Shown one piece after another: positions 26,249 to 34,417 of a stretch of DNA of 37,663 nt. Within the stretch, counting starts at the first letter, position 1, and the number at the start of each line of letters is the position of its first letter. Source of the stretch: Fibrobacterales bacterium Fibro_02 (lineage in GTDB: Bacteria > Fibrobacterota > Fibrobacteria > Fibrobacterales > Fibrobacteraceae); assembly GCA_001603905.1 (NCBI GenBank), contig LVAE01000035.1, positions 1-37,663 on the forward strand, given 5' to 3'. The position numbers and the translations under genes are program-made. Below the pieces are notes generated by a model that was not told where the DNA came from, did no database searches, and saw only the letters and a list, made by a program, of their open reading frames with translations.

Positions 26249-26290
26249 GTAGACTGGAGCTAGGAGCAATCATCCTGGAGGGCGCATCTT

Positions 26291-26327
26291 AAAAAAAACT
26301 CTCTGCTCAGGGGTATGAGCAAAGAGT
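26291..26327 (-). terminator. Terminator of tRNA-Gln
   Basis: On the minus strand an 11-bp stem (26317-26327 with 26298-26308, one G-T pair) is followed by eight T. It begins 6 bp after the tRNA 3' end. Confidence 0.85.
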
Positions 26328-26332
26328 CTTCG

Positions 26333-26403
26333 TTGAGCTACCAGGATTCGAACCTAGACAAACAGAGTCAGAATCTGTTGTGCTACCATTACACCATAGC
26401 TCA
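26333..26403 (-). tRNA. tRNA-Gln (anticodon CTG)
   Basis: On the minus strand the 71-base sequence folds as a tRNA. Acceptor arms TGAGCTA and TAGCTCA pair fully. The anticodon arm ACAGA-TTCTGAC-TCTGT gives anticodon CTG, reading CAG. The T arm contains GGTTCGAATCC. The discriminator is A and CCA is not encoded. The U1-A72 pair is normal for Gln. Confidence 0.95.
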
Positions 26404-26447
26404 GTGCGCCACCAAAGTTAGTAAATAAAAATCAGTTCGGCAAGGGG

Positions 26448-27854
26448 TTATTTGAAAATATTTTGACTTGGCGGCGTATAAGTCATCCATTGCTGCTGTT
26501 GGACACCCCCTTCAGGAAGTGTAACGGCCGTAAAAGTCACGTAAAACAGCATCGGAACCTCCGATTTACGCAGCTTGTTCATCACCTTGGGGTCACCCGA
26601 ATAGAGAACCACCTGCTGGTCTCCCGACGGAAGTCCGTCCAGCATGAGCATATAGCAAGTCACATCGCGCACGAAATGCGAGGTTCCCTTGATACCCACC
26701 ACCACGCTATTGACCATGCAGTTGTTCGACTGCGTCGTATCTTCGCGGTCAACGACAAGACTCACGCCACTCACCAGCGAAGAAGCCTTCGTGAGGGATG
26801 TTTTTCCGATATTCAAGGTATCCGTCAGCCCTTCAATTTCCTTTTTGGTCAAGTAACGGGAAATTCCGACCTGAGCCACCTTTTCGTCCTGAACCCTGCG
26901 GAATTCAAACCTGAAAGAGTCACCGGGCAACGAATCCGGGACAGGCAACCACCAGCGACCGAGACTGTCCGTCGTCGTCTGCGCCACAAATTCCAAGGAA
27001 TCGCCTTCAACGAATTCAAATCCGTAAATGTCGCGAATAGTCATCACCTCGACATTGGCACACGGGTCCCCGTTCTTGCAGAGCACCGTTCCTGAAATTC
27101 TCGCAACATTCTTCGTTTCCTTTTCCGATTCCTTGATTAAAGTATCCGCCTTGGCCGTCATACTCCACACGACAGGGCCAGGGCTCACGGTATCGCCTTC
27201 GTACATGCGGTTCAAGCTCAAGCTACGGTAGATCAGGCTATCCGCAAAACCCAGCGAACGCATACGGGCAACCATCAGGGAATCTCCCGGGAAAATTTCA
27301 AGTTCCCAGTTACCGGCAGGAACCAACATATAGAAGCTATCGGCAGCAAAGACGTCATTGCAGAACGGCGTTCCCGAAAGGCAGGTCACAAAGTGCCCAC
27401 CCACAGAAACGGCTGAATCTTCGACCTCTTCAAAATAAAGCACGCTGTTCACGACAGCCGCCTTCGCAAGCTGAATACTGTCAAAAGCCTTCGCCTTCAA
27501 GGTCGTACGAGGCAAGAAGAACACTTCCACTGCCGAAGTATCAATTACGGCAAGTTGGAAGGTATCCGCAATCACCGAATCAAAGGCGTACACGCCATCG
27601 GAATCCGTGACGACTTCAATCTGCTCCGGAACATGCAGCACACTATCGAAAACGGCCATACGAGCCATACGGACAACAGCTTCGGACGCAGGCGATCCAT
27701 CAACACGACGAACGACACCGGCCACCACATCGGCCTCGGCAACCGTATTGCCCGTATCCGTTACAGTCCCGGCAGTCTTGTCGTTGCTGCAAGCGGTAAA
27801 GGCTAATGCAACCGCTGCTGCCAAGGTCAAAAATGCAAATTTCAAGTTTTTCAT
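26448..27854 (-). CDS. Lipoprotein with carboxypeptidase-regulatory-like domains
   Basis: A 468-residue exported lipoprotein (signal about 1-21, lipobox AFTAC). Two regions resemble carboxypeptidase regulatory-like beta-sandwiches: about 42-100 (VAGVVRRVDGSPASEAVV… TDSDGVYAFDSV) and about 235-310 (ISGTVLCKNGDPCANVEV… TDSLGRWWLPVPD). The ends contain Cys that could pair. Such domains are found on surface-located proteins and bind or stabilise partners. The start at 27854 is chosen because it opens the signal peptide and carries GGAGG six bases before it; the frame extends farther only by chance. It overlaps the stop of the TIGR02147 gene by four bases (ATGA), so the two are translated together. 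Confidence 0.85.
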   Translation of the reverse strand: MKNLKFAFLTLAAAVALAFTACSNDKTAGTVTDTGNTVAEADVVAGVVRRVDGSPASEAVVRMARMAVFDSVLHVPEQIEVVTDSDGVYAFDSVIADTFQLAVIDTSAVEVFFLPRTTLKAKAFDSIQLAKAAVVNSVLYFEEVEDSAVSVGGHFVTCLSGTPFCNDVFAADSFYMLVPAGNWELEIFPGDSLMVARMRSLGFADSLIYRSLSLNRMYEGDTVSPGPVVWSMTAKADTLIKESEKETKNVARISGTVLCKNGDPCANVEVMTIRDIYGFEFVEGDSLEFVAQTTTDSLGRWWLPVPDSLPGDSFRFEFRRVQDEKVAQVGISRYLTKKEIEGLTDTLNIGKTSLTKASSLVSGVSLVVDREDTTQSNNCMVNSVVVGIKGTSHFVRDVTCYMLMLDGLPSGDQQVVLYSGDPKVMNKLRKSEVPMLFYVTFTAVTLPEGGVQQQQWMTYTPPSQNIFK

Positions 27855-28705
27855 TTTTCCTCCTCGGTTTCCGGCGGCAGTTCCACCTTTTCCTTGCTCA
27901 ACGGGAAAAACTGAATATTCATCTGGCAAACCATCGTCTCGCCCTCGTCGGAACGGATGATGTCGACCACTTCCTTGCGGAACAGGTCGATTTTGCTGAT
28001 GATGCGTTCCAGTCCTTCGGCAGAAACGCTCATCGTCATACAAGATACATTTCTGCGCTCGGTGCTGTAGTGGTCCAGGGCGTCTTTACCCAGATCCATC
28101 ATCTGTTTCTGGAACTGATGAACGAAAAGCGACGAAATTTCGGAACCGCTGAAGATGGCCTTGTTTACCGAGCGGTAAAAGCCCTTTTCATCCAGTTCAA
28201 TCAGCTGCATCGACAGGAGCAGTTGGATTGCCTGCTTTGCCTGCGGAAGCGTGATGCGCGGATTCAGGAACAGCGCCAGTTCCTGGATATTTTTAGGACC
28301 CACATCGAGAACGGACAACGCCTCGCGGACCGCCACATAATACCACTTACTATAATACTCCTGCTGGCTCTTGGTAAGCGACTTGATCGCGCTCGGGAGG
28401 AGCGCCGACATCTGCTCGAAGATTGCCTGCTTCGACGCCGGCGTAGTCGCGTGCGTGAAGTCCACCATCAGCGTAAAGTAACGGCCTTCCTTTTCGTTCA
28501 GGCCTAAAGCCGCGATAAACTTGGGCAACATCTGGGGCGTAAGCGACTTGCGCCCGCGGACCAGGTCCAAATAGAATCCCGACGAGGAATACCCCGCCTT
28601 CTTGGCGAAGGACCTGTAAGAAAAGTAACGTTGCACGGACTTACGGTAATCATAATAATCCTGCAAATACTTTCGGTAGTTGTAGTAAGCGTATACGTTC
28701 ATCAC
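27851..28705 (-). CDS. TIGR02147-family HTH protein (Fibrobacter/Bdellovibrio type)
   Basis: A 284-residue cytoplasmic protein. The start (NVYAYYNYRKYLQDYYDYRK) and the helix-turn-helix-like segment SFAKKAGYSSSGFYLDLVRGRKSLTPQML (about 33-61) are typical of TIGR02147, a paralogous family known from Fibrobacter succinogenes and also found in Bdellovibrio, with a DUF4423-like domain behind it. Its function is unknown; a DNA-binding regulator is likely. It forms a four-base overlap with the lipoprotein gene, an arrangement that suggests one unit: a regulator and a surface protein it may control. AT-rich DNA with a TATATTTAA box precedes the start. MNV one codon in is an alternative start. Confidence 0.88.
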   Translation of the reverse strand: MMNVYAYYNYRKYLQDYYDYRKSVQRYFSYRSFAKKAGYSSSGFYLDLVRGRKSLTPQMLPKFIAALGLNEKEGRYFTLMVDFTHATTPASKQAIFEQMSALLPSAIKSLTKSQQEYYSKWYYVAVREALSVLDVGPKNIQELALFLNPRITLPQAKQAIQLLLSMQLIELDEKGFYRSVNKAIFSGSEISSLFVHQFQKQMMDLGKDALDHYSTERRNVSCMTMSVSAEGLERIISKIDLFRKEVVDIIRSDEGETMVCQMNIQFFPLSKEKVELPPETEEEK

Positions 28706-28912
28706 TTTTAAATATAATTTTTTCTTGATTTTTTGGGAACACCTTTTTTATTACATCAGAGTAAAATTGCGTAAATTTCCGTAAATAGAACAATCTGTGA
28801 ACACTTTTAATTTTCGAAGTGATACGCTTCGTCATTTTTTTAGATATATTCAAGGAACACCCAATCCCATCCTATGGACTTTCGTTTGGAAACAGGCGAA
28901 AGTCCTTTTTTC

Positions 28913-28921
28913 TAAATTTAG
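28913..28921 (+). promoter_or_regulatory. Predicted -7 box of the hydrolase-like gene
   Basis: TAAATTTAG ends six bases before the ATG at 28928; no Shine-Dalgarno sequence. The 222-bp gap 28706-28927 holds this box and the divergent promoter of the TIGR02147 gene; otherwise I see only AT-rich sequence with GGAACACC repeated at 28736 and 28852. Confidence 0.35.
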
Positions 28922-28927
28922 ACGCAA

Positions 28928-29719
28928 ATGGAAAAAATAAAGCTTTTTCTCAGGAACACCCTATTTCGGCTTTTGCGCTTTGCAGGGATTCTTTTAGTTA
29001 TCTACATCAGCATGGTTTTCTACCTTGCACTCACCGAACGCAGGAACGCTTTTCCACGCGCCATCTACCATAAAGAAGCGAACGAGGCCATCCAGGGTAA
29101 GGCAAGACAGCTCACCTGCACCCTCGAAGACGGAGTCGCGCTGAACGGTTTCAGCATGGGAAACGAGAACGACCCCGTCCTGCTCTACTATCCCGAAGCA
29201 GACGAAGACGCGGCGCAGTTCCTGGCGCAGGTGGAAACACTTCCCGGAATCCACATCGTCACTTTCAACTATCGGGGCTCCGCCCAGAACAAGGGAACCC
29301 CCTCCGAAGAAAATTTCGAAAGCGACGCCAAGCAGATTTTCGAATGTGCCACCCAAGTCAACGGGAAAGCCCCGCAATACCTTGCCGGGCGCGGAATGGG
29401 CGCCATATCAGCCATCAACCAGTCGAACGGACATCAGGACGTCATCCTGATTGATCCCATTTTGGATATCGCCGACGCCATCGCTCAAAAATACAAGGCA
29501 CTTTACCCCAGGTTCCTCATCCGCACCCAATTCAAGGCAGACTCAAATAAGTTATCGAGCCCCACCGCACGCCTGTCCGTAATTTATGACAAGAAAGCAG
29601 TCGAGCAACAGGCCAAGGCATCTGTGACCGCCATCACACACAAAAAGGAATATTTCCGGAACGGCCAAACTCTTGCCACAATCCTCTTGCAAGTTATAAG
29701 TAAGAATTTATCACCATAA
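28928..29719 (+). CDS. Membrane-anchored alpha/beta-hydrolase-like protein, nucleophile missing
   Basis: The 263-residue product has one N-terminal membrane helix (about 17-36) and then an alpha/beta-hydrolase-like domain. VLLYYPEADEDAAQFL, HIVTFNYRGSAQNKGTPSEENFESDA (a family hallmark) and the elbow LAGRGMGAISA (about 152-162) are visible. At the elbow the nucleophilic serine of GxSxG is glycine (Gly156), so it probably does not hydrolyse in the usual way. Asp at about 195 and a later His could be remains of the triad. Relatives with the normal serine are BEM46-like lipases. It may have a structural or binding role in the membrane. It stands alone, divergent from the TIGR02147 gene. Confidence 0.7.
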   Translation: MEKIKLFLRNTLFRLLRFAGILLVIYISMVFYLALTERRNAFPRAIYHKEANEAIQGKARQLTCTLEDGVALNGFSMGNENDPVLLYYPEADEDAAQFLAQVETLPGIHIVTFNYRGSAQNKGTPSEENFESDAKQIFECATQVNGKAPQYLAGRGMGAISAINQSNGHQDVILIDPILDIADAIAQKYKALYPRFLIRTQFKADSNKLSSPTARLSVIYDKKAVEQQAKASVTAITHKKEYFRNGQTLATILLQVISKNLSP

Positions 29720-29872
29720 ACGCAAACAAATTCACCCCCACCTACATTACTTTACTTACAAAGCCCTTATTTTTCGAGAGTTTTTTTGCATATTTTTTCT
29801 AAATCACTTGCTTTTGTTAATTTTTTTTATTAGTTTACCTTGAAAACCACAAACAAAAAAAAGAGGTGTTAT

Positions 29873-30622
29873 ATGGACAATATTATTGTGAAGATGGATA
29901 TCCGTGGTTTCCTACGGTTTCCGGAGCAGGCCATCAAGGCGATGAAGCTCGACAAGATGGCAAAACAGGGGACTGCAGCCAACGGCAAGACGGTTGAAAT
30001 CGGCCCCTACGCAGACATCGAGGTGGACCCCGTCGGAAAGCGCTTCTCCATTACCCCCACTAAAGAAGCGAAAACGACCTCCTTCCGTTTCATTGTCGGC
30101 GTCAACTCCACCAAGTCCAAGTTCCTGTATGTCAAGGGCGCCCTGAACGCCATCGACTCCAAGATTATCACAGGCGCTTACACCTTGGAAAAGGAAGGCA
30201 ACCGCTACATCTTCACGGCCAAGGGCGAATCCAAGAAAAAAGGCCCGTGGCAGCTGATCGCCTGCCGCAACTCCATCGCCAACAAGACAATGCTCTCGAT
30301 TGACTCTCGCGGCACAATCATCTTCAACCGCCACACCAGGGACGCCGTGAACACCCAGGTGAACAAGACCATGATTGCCGAATACGACCGTGCCAAGAAG
30401 GTATTCAAGCTCACCTTCAGCAAGGACAAGGGGTTCATCAACGTGCGTACGATCGCAAGCCACGCCAACGCCTCCTTCATGGGCACGTTCTCGTCTCACG
30501 GAATCGCTCTTCCCAAGCAGAGCTTCCGCACCGAATGCAAGGTTGAAGGCAAGACGATTTCCTTCAGCGTCGCATCCCTGATCGCCGAGCAGAAAGCAGC
30601 CGAAAAGGGCTCCAAGAAATAA
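29873..30622 (+). CDS. Internally duplicated protein of unknown function
   Basis: A 249-residue soluble, Lys-rich protein with no family I recognise. Its two halves look like copies: the first has VKMDIRGFLRFPEQAIKAM, then ADIEVDPVGKRFSIT; the second, at about 140-240, has LSIDSRGTIIFNRHTRDAV, then AEYDRAKKVFKLT. Both end in an AS/GT…FKVEG-like hairpin. The D-x-RG-x-ΦxF start recalls the first strand of AbrB/MraZ-type barrels, but this is only a resemblance. The start at 29873 is chosen for its AGAGGTG ribosome binding site; the frame could start at 29840. A strong TACCTTG box and T-rich tracts precede it. The small membrane protein gene follows by 15 bp. Confidence 0.75.
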   Translation: MDNIIVKMDIRGFLRFPEQAIKAMKLDKMAKQGTAANGKTVEIGPYADIEVDPVGKRFSITPTKEAKTTSFRFIVGVNSTKSKFLYVKGALNAIDSKIITGAYTLEKEGNRYIFTAKGESKKKGPWQLIACRNSIANKTMLSIDSRGTIIFNRHTRDAVNTQVNKTMIAEYDRAKKVFKLTFSKDKGFINVRTIASHANASFMGTFSSHGIALPKQSFRTECKVEGKTISFSVASLIAEQKAAEKGSKK

Positions 30623-30637
30623 TAACCGAGGTCAACC

Positions 30638-31090
30638 ATGATCGACATTCTCAAGTTGTTCTACACGACCCACTATAATCTGGGTGCACTTGCGGTCCTG
30701 ATGTTACTGCTTTTGATTTTCTTCCTCACCAAGAAGAACTTCAAGGGCGCCATCATCGTATTCATCCTTCTTATAGTATACAATGTCGGCATCTATAAAA
30801 GGACCGAGGGCAAATCCTGGACCATCGAAATCGATCCGCCGGAAGCGGCATCTAACGGTTACGACAGCTTCAGCAAGCCGCAGCCGATCAAGATGACCTT
30901 CTCCGCGACTCCCGAAAAGTGGACCATCACCGATAGCAAGGGCGAAACCCATCATTGGTGCTGGCTCGACGCGGCATGGGACAAGGTTGCCAATACGGAC
31001 GTTGTCGCCTGGATTTGGGGTGAAAACTCCAGCAAGAAAATGATGAAATCGACCGAAAGCCGCGCTAACGACGCACAAAACGCCGACTAG
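30638..31090 (+). CDS. Small membrane protein, function unknown
   Basis: A 150-residue protein with two hydrophobic helices (about 10-31 and 37-53) and a C-terminal domain of some 95 residues. This has a conserved-looking core GETHHWCWLDAAWDKV and AWIWGENS. I know no family for it. CCGAGG nine bases before the ATG is a weak ribosome binding site. It is 15 bp behind the duplicated protein gene and likely forms an operon with it. Its stop overlaps the convergent lpxH stop by four bases, and a terminator for the pair appears to lie inside the lpxH coding sequence (31120-31156). Confidence 0.7.
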   Translation: MIDILKLFYTTHYNLGALAVLMLLLLIFFLTKKNFKGAIIVFILLIVYNVGIYKRTEGKSWTIEIDPPEAASNGYDSFSKPQPIKMTFSATPEKWTITDSKGETHHWCWLDAAWDKVANTDVVAWIWGENSSKKMMKSTESRANDAQNAD

Positions 31091-31818
31091 CCGCCGAATT
31101 CGAATTCATTGAGTGTAACCTCTCCTGCTTCCATACGGAGGTAGGAGAGTTTTTTTATCCACTCGCCTGAAGAAGCGACCAAACCGCCATCGACAGTCCA
31201 AAGTCCTGAAATGTGGTGATGCCCGAGGACACAGCAGTCGCATTTATTTTCGCGGAGCATGCGTTCTGCCCAATGCAGGTATTCTTCCATCTTGATGATG
31301 CGGGACTCCCCCACCTTGCGACTATTGCGACCGACAAAGCGGGCAAGCGCCATTCCCCAATCCGGGTGGATTTGGCGGAAAAGGAAACGATTCAACGGGA
31401 AATCGAGAATCCGGCGGAAAATTCGGTAACCGAAATCGGACTTCGCCACGCCGTCACCATGTCTAAAAAAGACTCTCTTCCCCTGGATTTCCAGTACAAC
31501 TTCCTTATGGACCTGGGCGCCAATGCTTTTCGGGAAAAAGTCTCCATACGCAAAGTCATGATTCCCTTGCAACAGGTGGACTTCGCAGCCGGACTGCACC
31601 AGTTCACGCAGCGCAAAGAACAGGTCAAAGTGATTACGGTTCACGTAGTCATTGTACTCGTACCAGAATTCAAACAAGTCGCCCACGATTACCAGGTGCG
31701 AGGCATTTCCCTTGAGGGACTCCACGAAACGGACTAGGGCTTTTTCGCGGTCAGGAACAGCTCCCGGCGGATTCACCCCCAGATGCGCATCGGAAATAAA
31801 GTAGGCGGGCAAAGTCAT
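31087..31818 (-). CDS. lpxH: UDP-2,3-diacylglucosamine diphosphatase LpxH
   Basis: A 243-residue calcineurin-like phosphoesterase (E. coli LpxH has 240). Metal-binding motifs are seen in order: SDAHLG (9-14), GDLFEFW, QGNHDF, FRHGDGV and LGHHHISG, with the LpxH-type insert WGMALARFVGR between them. It removes UMP from UDP-diacylglucosamine to give lipid X in lipid A synthesis at the inner membrane, confirming a lipid A-making Gram-negative. The end of the gene overlaps the previous convergent gene by four bases. The ATG lies 14 bp from a TATATTCG box on the minus strand, in the 64-bp divergent gap with the lipoprotein gene at 31883. Confidence 0.93.
   Translation of the reverse strand: MTLPAYFISDAHLGVNPPGAVPDREKALVRFVESLKGNASHLVIVGDLFEFWYEYNDYVNRNHFDLFFALRELVQSGCEVHLLQGNHDFAYGDFFPKSIGAQVHKEVVLEIQGKRVFFRHGDGVAKSDFGYRIFRRILDFPLNRFLFRQIHPDWGMALARFVGRNSRKVGESRIIKMEEYLHWAERMLRENKCDCCVLGHHHISGLWTVDGGLVASSGEWIKKLSYLRMEAGEVTLNEFEFGG
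31120..31156 (+). terminator. Rho-independent terminator inside lpxH
   Basis: A 13-bp stem (31120-31132 with 31137-31149, including two G-T pairs, 4-base loop) is followed by seven T on the plus strand. It lies 30 bp behind the stop at 31090 and inside the last codons of the oppositely transcribed lpxH, where it encodes KKLSYLRMEAGEVTL in the minus direction. Confidence 0.75.
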
Positions 31819-31868
31819 CGGTTACGAATATAGAAACTATTCAAATCTATCTGGGAAAAACTCTTTAT

Positions 31869-31877
31869 TATATTTTG
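31869..31877 (+). promoter_or_regulatory. Predicted -7 box of the lipoprotein gene at 31883
   Basis: TATATTTTG ends five bases before the ATG, with no Shine-Dalgarno sequence. It shares the gap with the divergent lpxH promoter. Confidence 0.4.
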
Positions 31878-31882
31878 TTACG

Positions 31883-32455
31883 ATGAAAATGTTTTGTGCA
31901 AAAGCCGCATCCTGGGTTGCAATGGCGACAGCTTGTTGTGGCTTTTTAGCAAGTTGTTCCGTAAGCCTCACGAAATACGATCTCCAGGAATATCCGAAAA
32001 CGGCAACCTTCTTCGAGCCGATCGTACTCACCTTCGGAGACAAGACTTCCTATCTGGATTCCAATCTGCAGAATGCCTATTCGGCCGCCATCGACACCAC
32101 ATTCTATCCCATGGGGAATTGCCGCGGCACCGCCCATATTTCGGCAAAGGTCCTCCCGGACAACGAGACGAGTGACTGGGGCATCGGAGCGGCCTTTATT
32201 CCCTTATGGCCGGCTCTCCCCGTCAGCGAATCGTGGCATTACCATATGGACGTTCGCATTCTCTGCAACGGAGCTTTGGCATTCTCGGCGGAATTCGAAG
32301 AAAGCGAACATGTCGAAGCCTTCTGGTTCGGGCGTATGCGTGCAGGCCTCATCAACGACGCCTCGCAGGAAATGCACCGGAAATTAATTGAACGCCTCAA
32401 GTTCGAGACGCAGATGGGAAGATACACCGACCTCAACTCGGCGCAGGATTTTTAA
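31883..32455 (+). CDS. Lipoprotein, function unknown
   Basis: The 190-residue product has a signal ending FLASC (Cys25). The body resembles the beta-rich lipoproteins of about 180 residues found in many Gram-negative genomes. It contains conserved-looking TFYPMGNCRGTAHI, GIGAAFIPLWPALPVSESW and MDVRILCNGALAFSAEFEES, and two Cys that may form a disulfide. I do not know a function. Its stop (32455) directly abuts the convergent lnt stop (32456) with no spacer, so neither gene has a separate terminator region. Confidence 0.72.
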   Translation: MKMFCAKAASWVAMATACCGFLASCSVSLTKYDLQEYPKTATFFEPIVLTFGDKTSYLDSNLQNAYSAAIDTTFYPMGNCRGTAHISAKVLPDNETSDWGIGAAFIPLWPALPVSESWHYHMDVRILCNGALAFSAEFEESEHVEAFWFGRMRAGLINDASQEMHRKLIERLKFETQMGRYTDLNSAQDF

Positions 32456-34417
32456 TCAGGCGACCGCCACCTTACGTGTCTTTTTCGCCTGCAACCAGGC
32501 CACCAGCAACGCAACAAGCAAATACAGCACGCCGAAAACGAGCAGCGTCATTTCCACCGCATCGCCGATATGCGTGTAGACCGTGTCGCGAGTCCTAAGC
32601 GGGACCTTCCTCTGGATAACGCGGTCGGTAAAGATTTCCGTATTTCCGTCAAAATGGCCGTACTGGTCAATAAACACCGAGACTCCACTATTTGCAAGGC
32701 GAGCCACGGGCATTCCTGTTTCAACCACACGGTACCGAATCAGGTTCAAATGCTGGTAAGGGGCGGAGCTCCGGCCGAACCAGCCGTCGTTCGTAATGTT
32801 CACCATCAGGCGTGAACCGCTGCGGATAGCCTCGCGCACCAAATCACCAAAAATGGCGTCATAGCAGATGTAGGGCGTCCAATGGAACGGACGATAAACG
32901 GGAGTTTCCTTGCCCGCCACAAAATCGCCCTCGCCCAAATCCACATAGTTCAGAATCGGGAATACTTCGTCGAAGGGGATTCGTTCGCTGAACGGAACCA
33001 AGTGCTTCTTGATGTAGCGATCGGGATAGCCTCCGACGCCCGGCGTGAACAGGAATGCGGCGTTGTAGATATCGAACTTGCGCACGCTTCCCGGCGGATT
33101 TCTCCGATAGTCGAGGGCGCCCGTCAAAATGCTAGCCTTCTTTTCGTCAGCAGTTTTGTGCAGAAGATCAATTACGCGAGGTTGCCTGCGAATGTGATCC
33201 GGTATGGCAGTTTCAGCCAGAACAATCAGGTCCGCGCCATCCTTGACACTATCGTTCACCATGCCGACCGTCTTTTTCACGATGGCATCAAAACGTTCCT
33301 TGCTCCACTTGGCCCCCTGCTGGATGCTCGGCTGCACCAAGGCAATATTCGGAGAGCCTTCGCGATCCGTACCGTAAAAAGGTGCCGCCTCGGGTTTCGA
33401 GAGCACGACACTCCCCTGCACAAGCAGCGCCACAAAAATGACCGCCGGGAGCGCCAAAACGGGAGCCGCCTTTTTCAGGTTCTGTGCCTTGCAGAACACA
33501 TGCGCCACAGCCTGGTTCGAGGCCACCACGAGAATCGTATAGCCGAAAATACCGATATACGAAAGCATCTGGATCAGTTCCAGCTGGTTTCCGAAAACAT
33601 AACCCAGATGACTCCACGGGAACGCAAAGTCGCCGTAGGTACGCGTCATTTCAAGTCCCGCATAGAACACCGGATAAAGCAGCAGGAAAACGGGGCGGAA
33701 CTTTCGCGGAGCATCCTTCGCAAGAGTATACGCAAAACCCGCCAAGGTGTTGTAGGCACTAAAGAAGGCAATCAACAGAATCAATCCGAAAAGAATCAAT
33801 CCCGAAGGCGCCGTCTCCACATGCATCACGTTATAAATCCAGTAGTAGTTGACCGCATTGTAGAGCATGCCCGACCAGAAGGTCGCAAACATCGCCTGTC
33901 CACGCGTGTAACGGTTCAGGACTATAAACCACGGCACCAGCAACAGCAAGGCGGCGGGGCCAAGCGGCATTGGCGGATACGCAAACGCATACAGTCCCCA
34001 GCCAAAAGAGGAAAGCAGGAGCGCCACGAGCGAATCGCGATTTTTCAAATGCGAAAAATTCCAAACCGCAAACAGAATCAGCCAGAAAAGTCCGATGGGG
34101 CAAAATGCCAGAACCACCTGGACAAGCCCCGCATGTCCTGCACCGGCCAAGTCACCTATATTATAGTCCAGCGCAAGGAACAGGAACGAAAGCAGCGCGA
34201 ACGCATAAAGCATCCGCTTGAAATTCTGACGGATGCCCCTAAAAATCAGGAACGGCACCGAGAGCGAGAGCGGCAACCACTGCAAGTTCATCGTGTAAAG
34301 CCCCGGCGTATCAGGCCGCATTGCAAACACGACAACTTCTGCGACCAAAAGGACCGCTACATAAATCCAGTAAATTTTCGGGAGCGCATTCAGCAGCGAC
34401 TTCATTCTTTCAAGCAT
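32456..34417 (-). CDS. lnt: Apolipoprotein N-acyltransferase Lnt
   Basis: A 653-residue inner-membrane enzyme that adds the third acyl chain to lipoproteins. The N-terminal part has about eight hydrophobic helices (to about residue 340), more than E. coli Lnt (512 aa). The carbon-nitrogen hydrolase domain has the catalytic Glu402 (LAETAIP), the Lys in KKHLVPFSE and Cys518 in YICYDAIFGD, the full triad. A C-terminal helix follows. The ATG shares one base with the rsmI stop (TGATG), so it is translationally coupled to it. The window encodes about eight lipoproteins that this enzyme would finish. Confidence 0.93.
   Translation of the reverse strand: MLERMKSLLNALPKIYWIYVAVLLVAEVVVFAMRPDTPGLYTMNLQWLPLSLSVPFLIFRGIRQNFKRMLYAFALLSFLFLALDYNIGDLAGAGHAGLVQVVLAFCPIGLFWLILFAVWNFSHLKNRDSLVALLLSSFGWGLYAFAYPPMPLGPAALLLLVPWFIVLNRYTRGQAMFATFWSGMLYNAVNYYWIYNVMHVETAPSGLILFGLILLIAFFSAYNTLAGFAYTLAKDAPRKFRPVFLLLYPVFYAGLEMTRTYGDFAFPWSHLGYVFGNQLELIQMLSYIGIFGYTILVVASNQAVAHVFCKAQNLKKAAPVLALPAVIFVALLVQGSVVLSKPEAAPFYGTDREGSPNIALVQPSIQQGAKWSKERFDAIVKKTVGMVNDSVKDGADLIVLAETAIPDHIRRQPRVIDLLHKTADEKKASILTGALDYRRNPPGSVRKFDIYNAAFLFTPGVGGYPDRYIKKHLVPFSERIPFDEVFPILNYVDLGEGDFVAGKETPVYRPFHWTPYICYDAIFGDLVREAIRSGSRLMVNITNDGWFGRSSAPYQHLNLIRYRVVETGMPVARLANSGVSVFIDQYGHFDGNTEIFTDRVIQRKVPLRTRDTVYTHIGDAVEMTLLVFGVLYLLVALLVAWLQAKKTRKVAVA

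Noticed and set aside
26263..26290. Another dispersed repeat copy (ATCATCCTGGAG)
   Set aside because: Only a 12-base block resembles the element at 8903 and 14142; too short to call.
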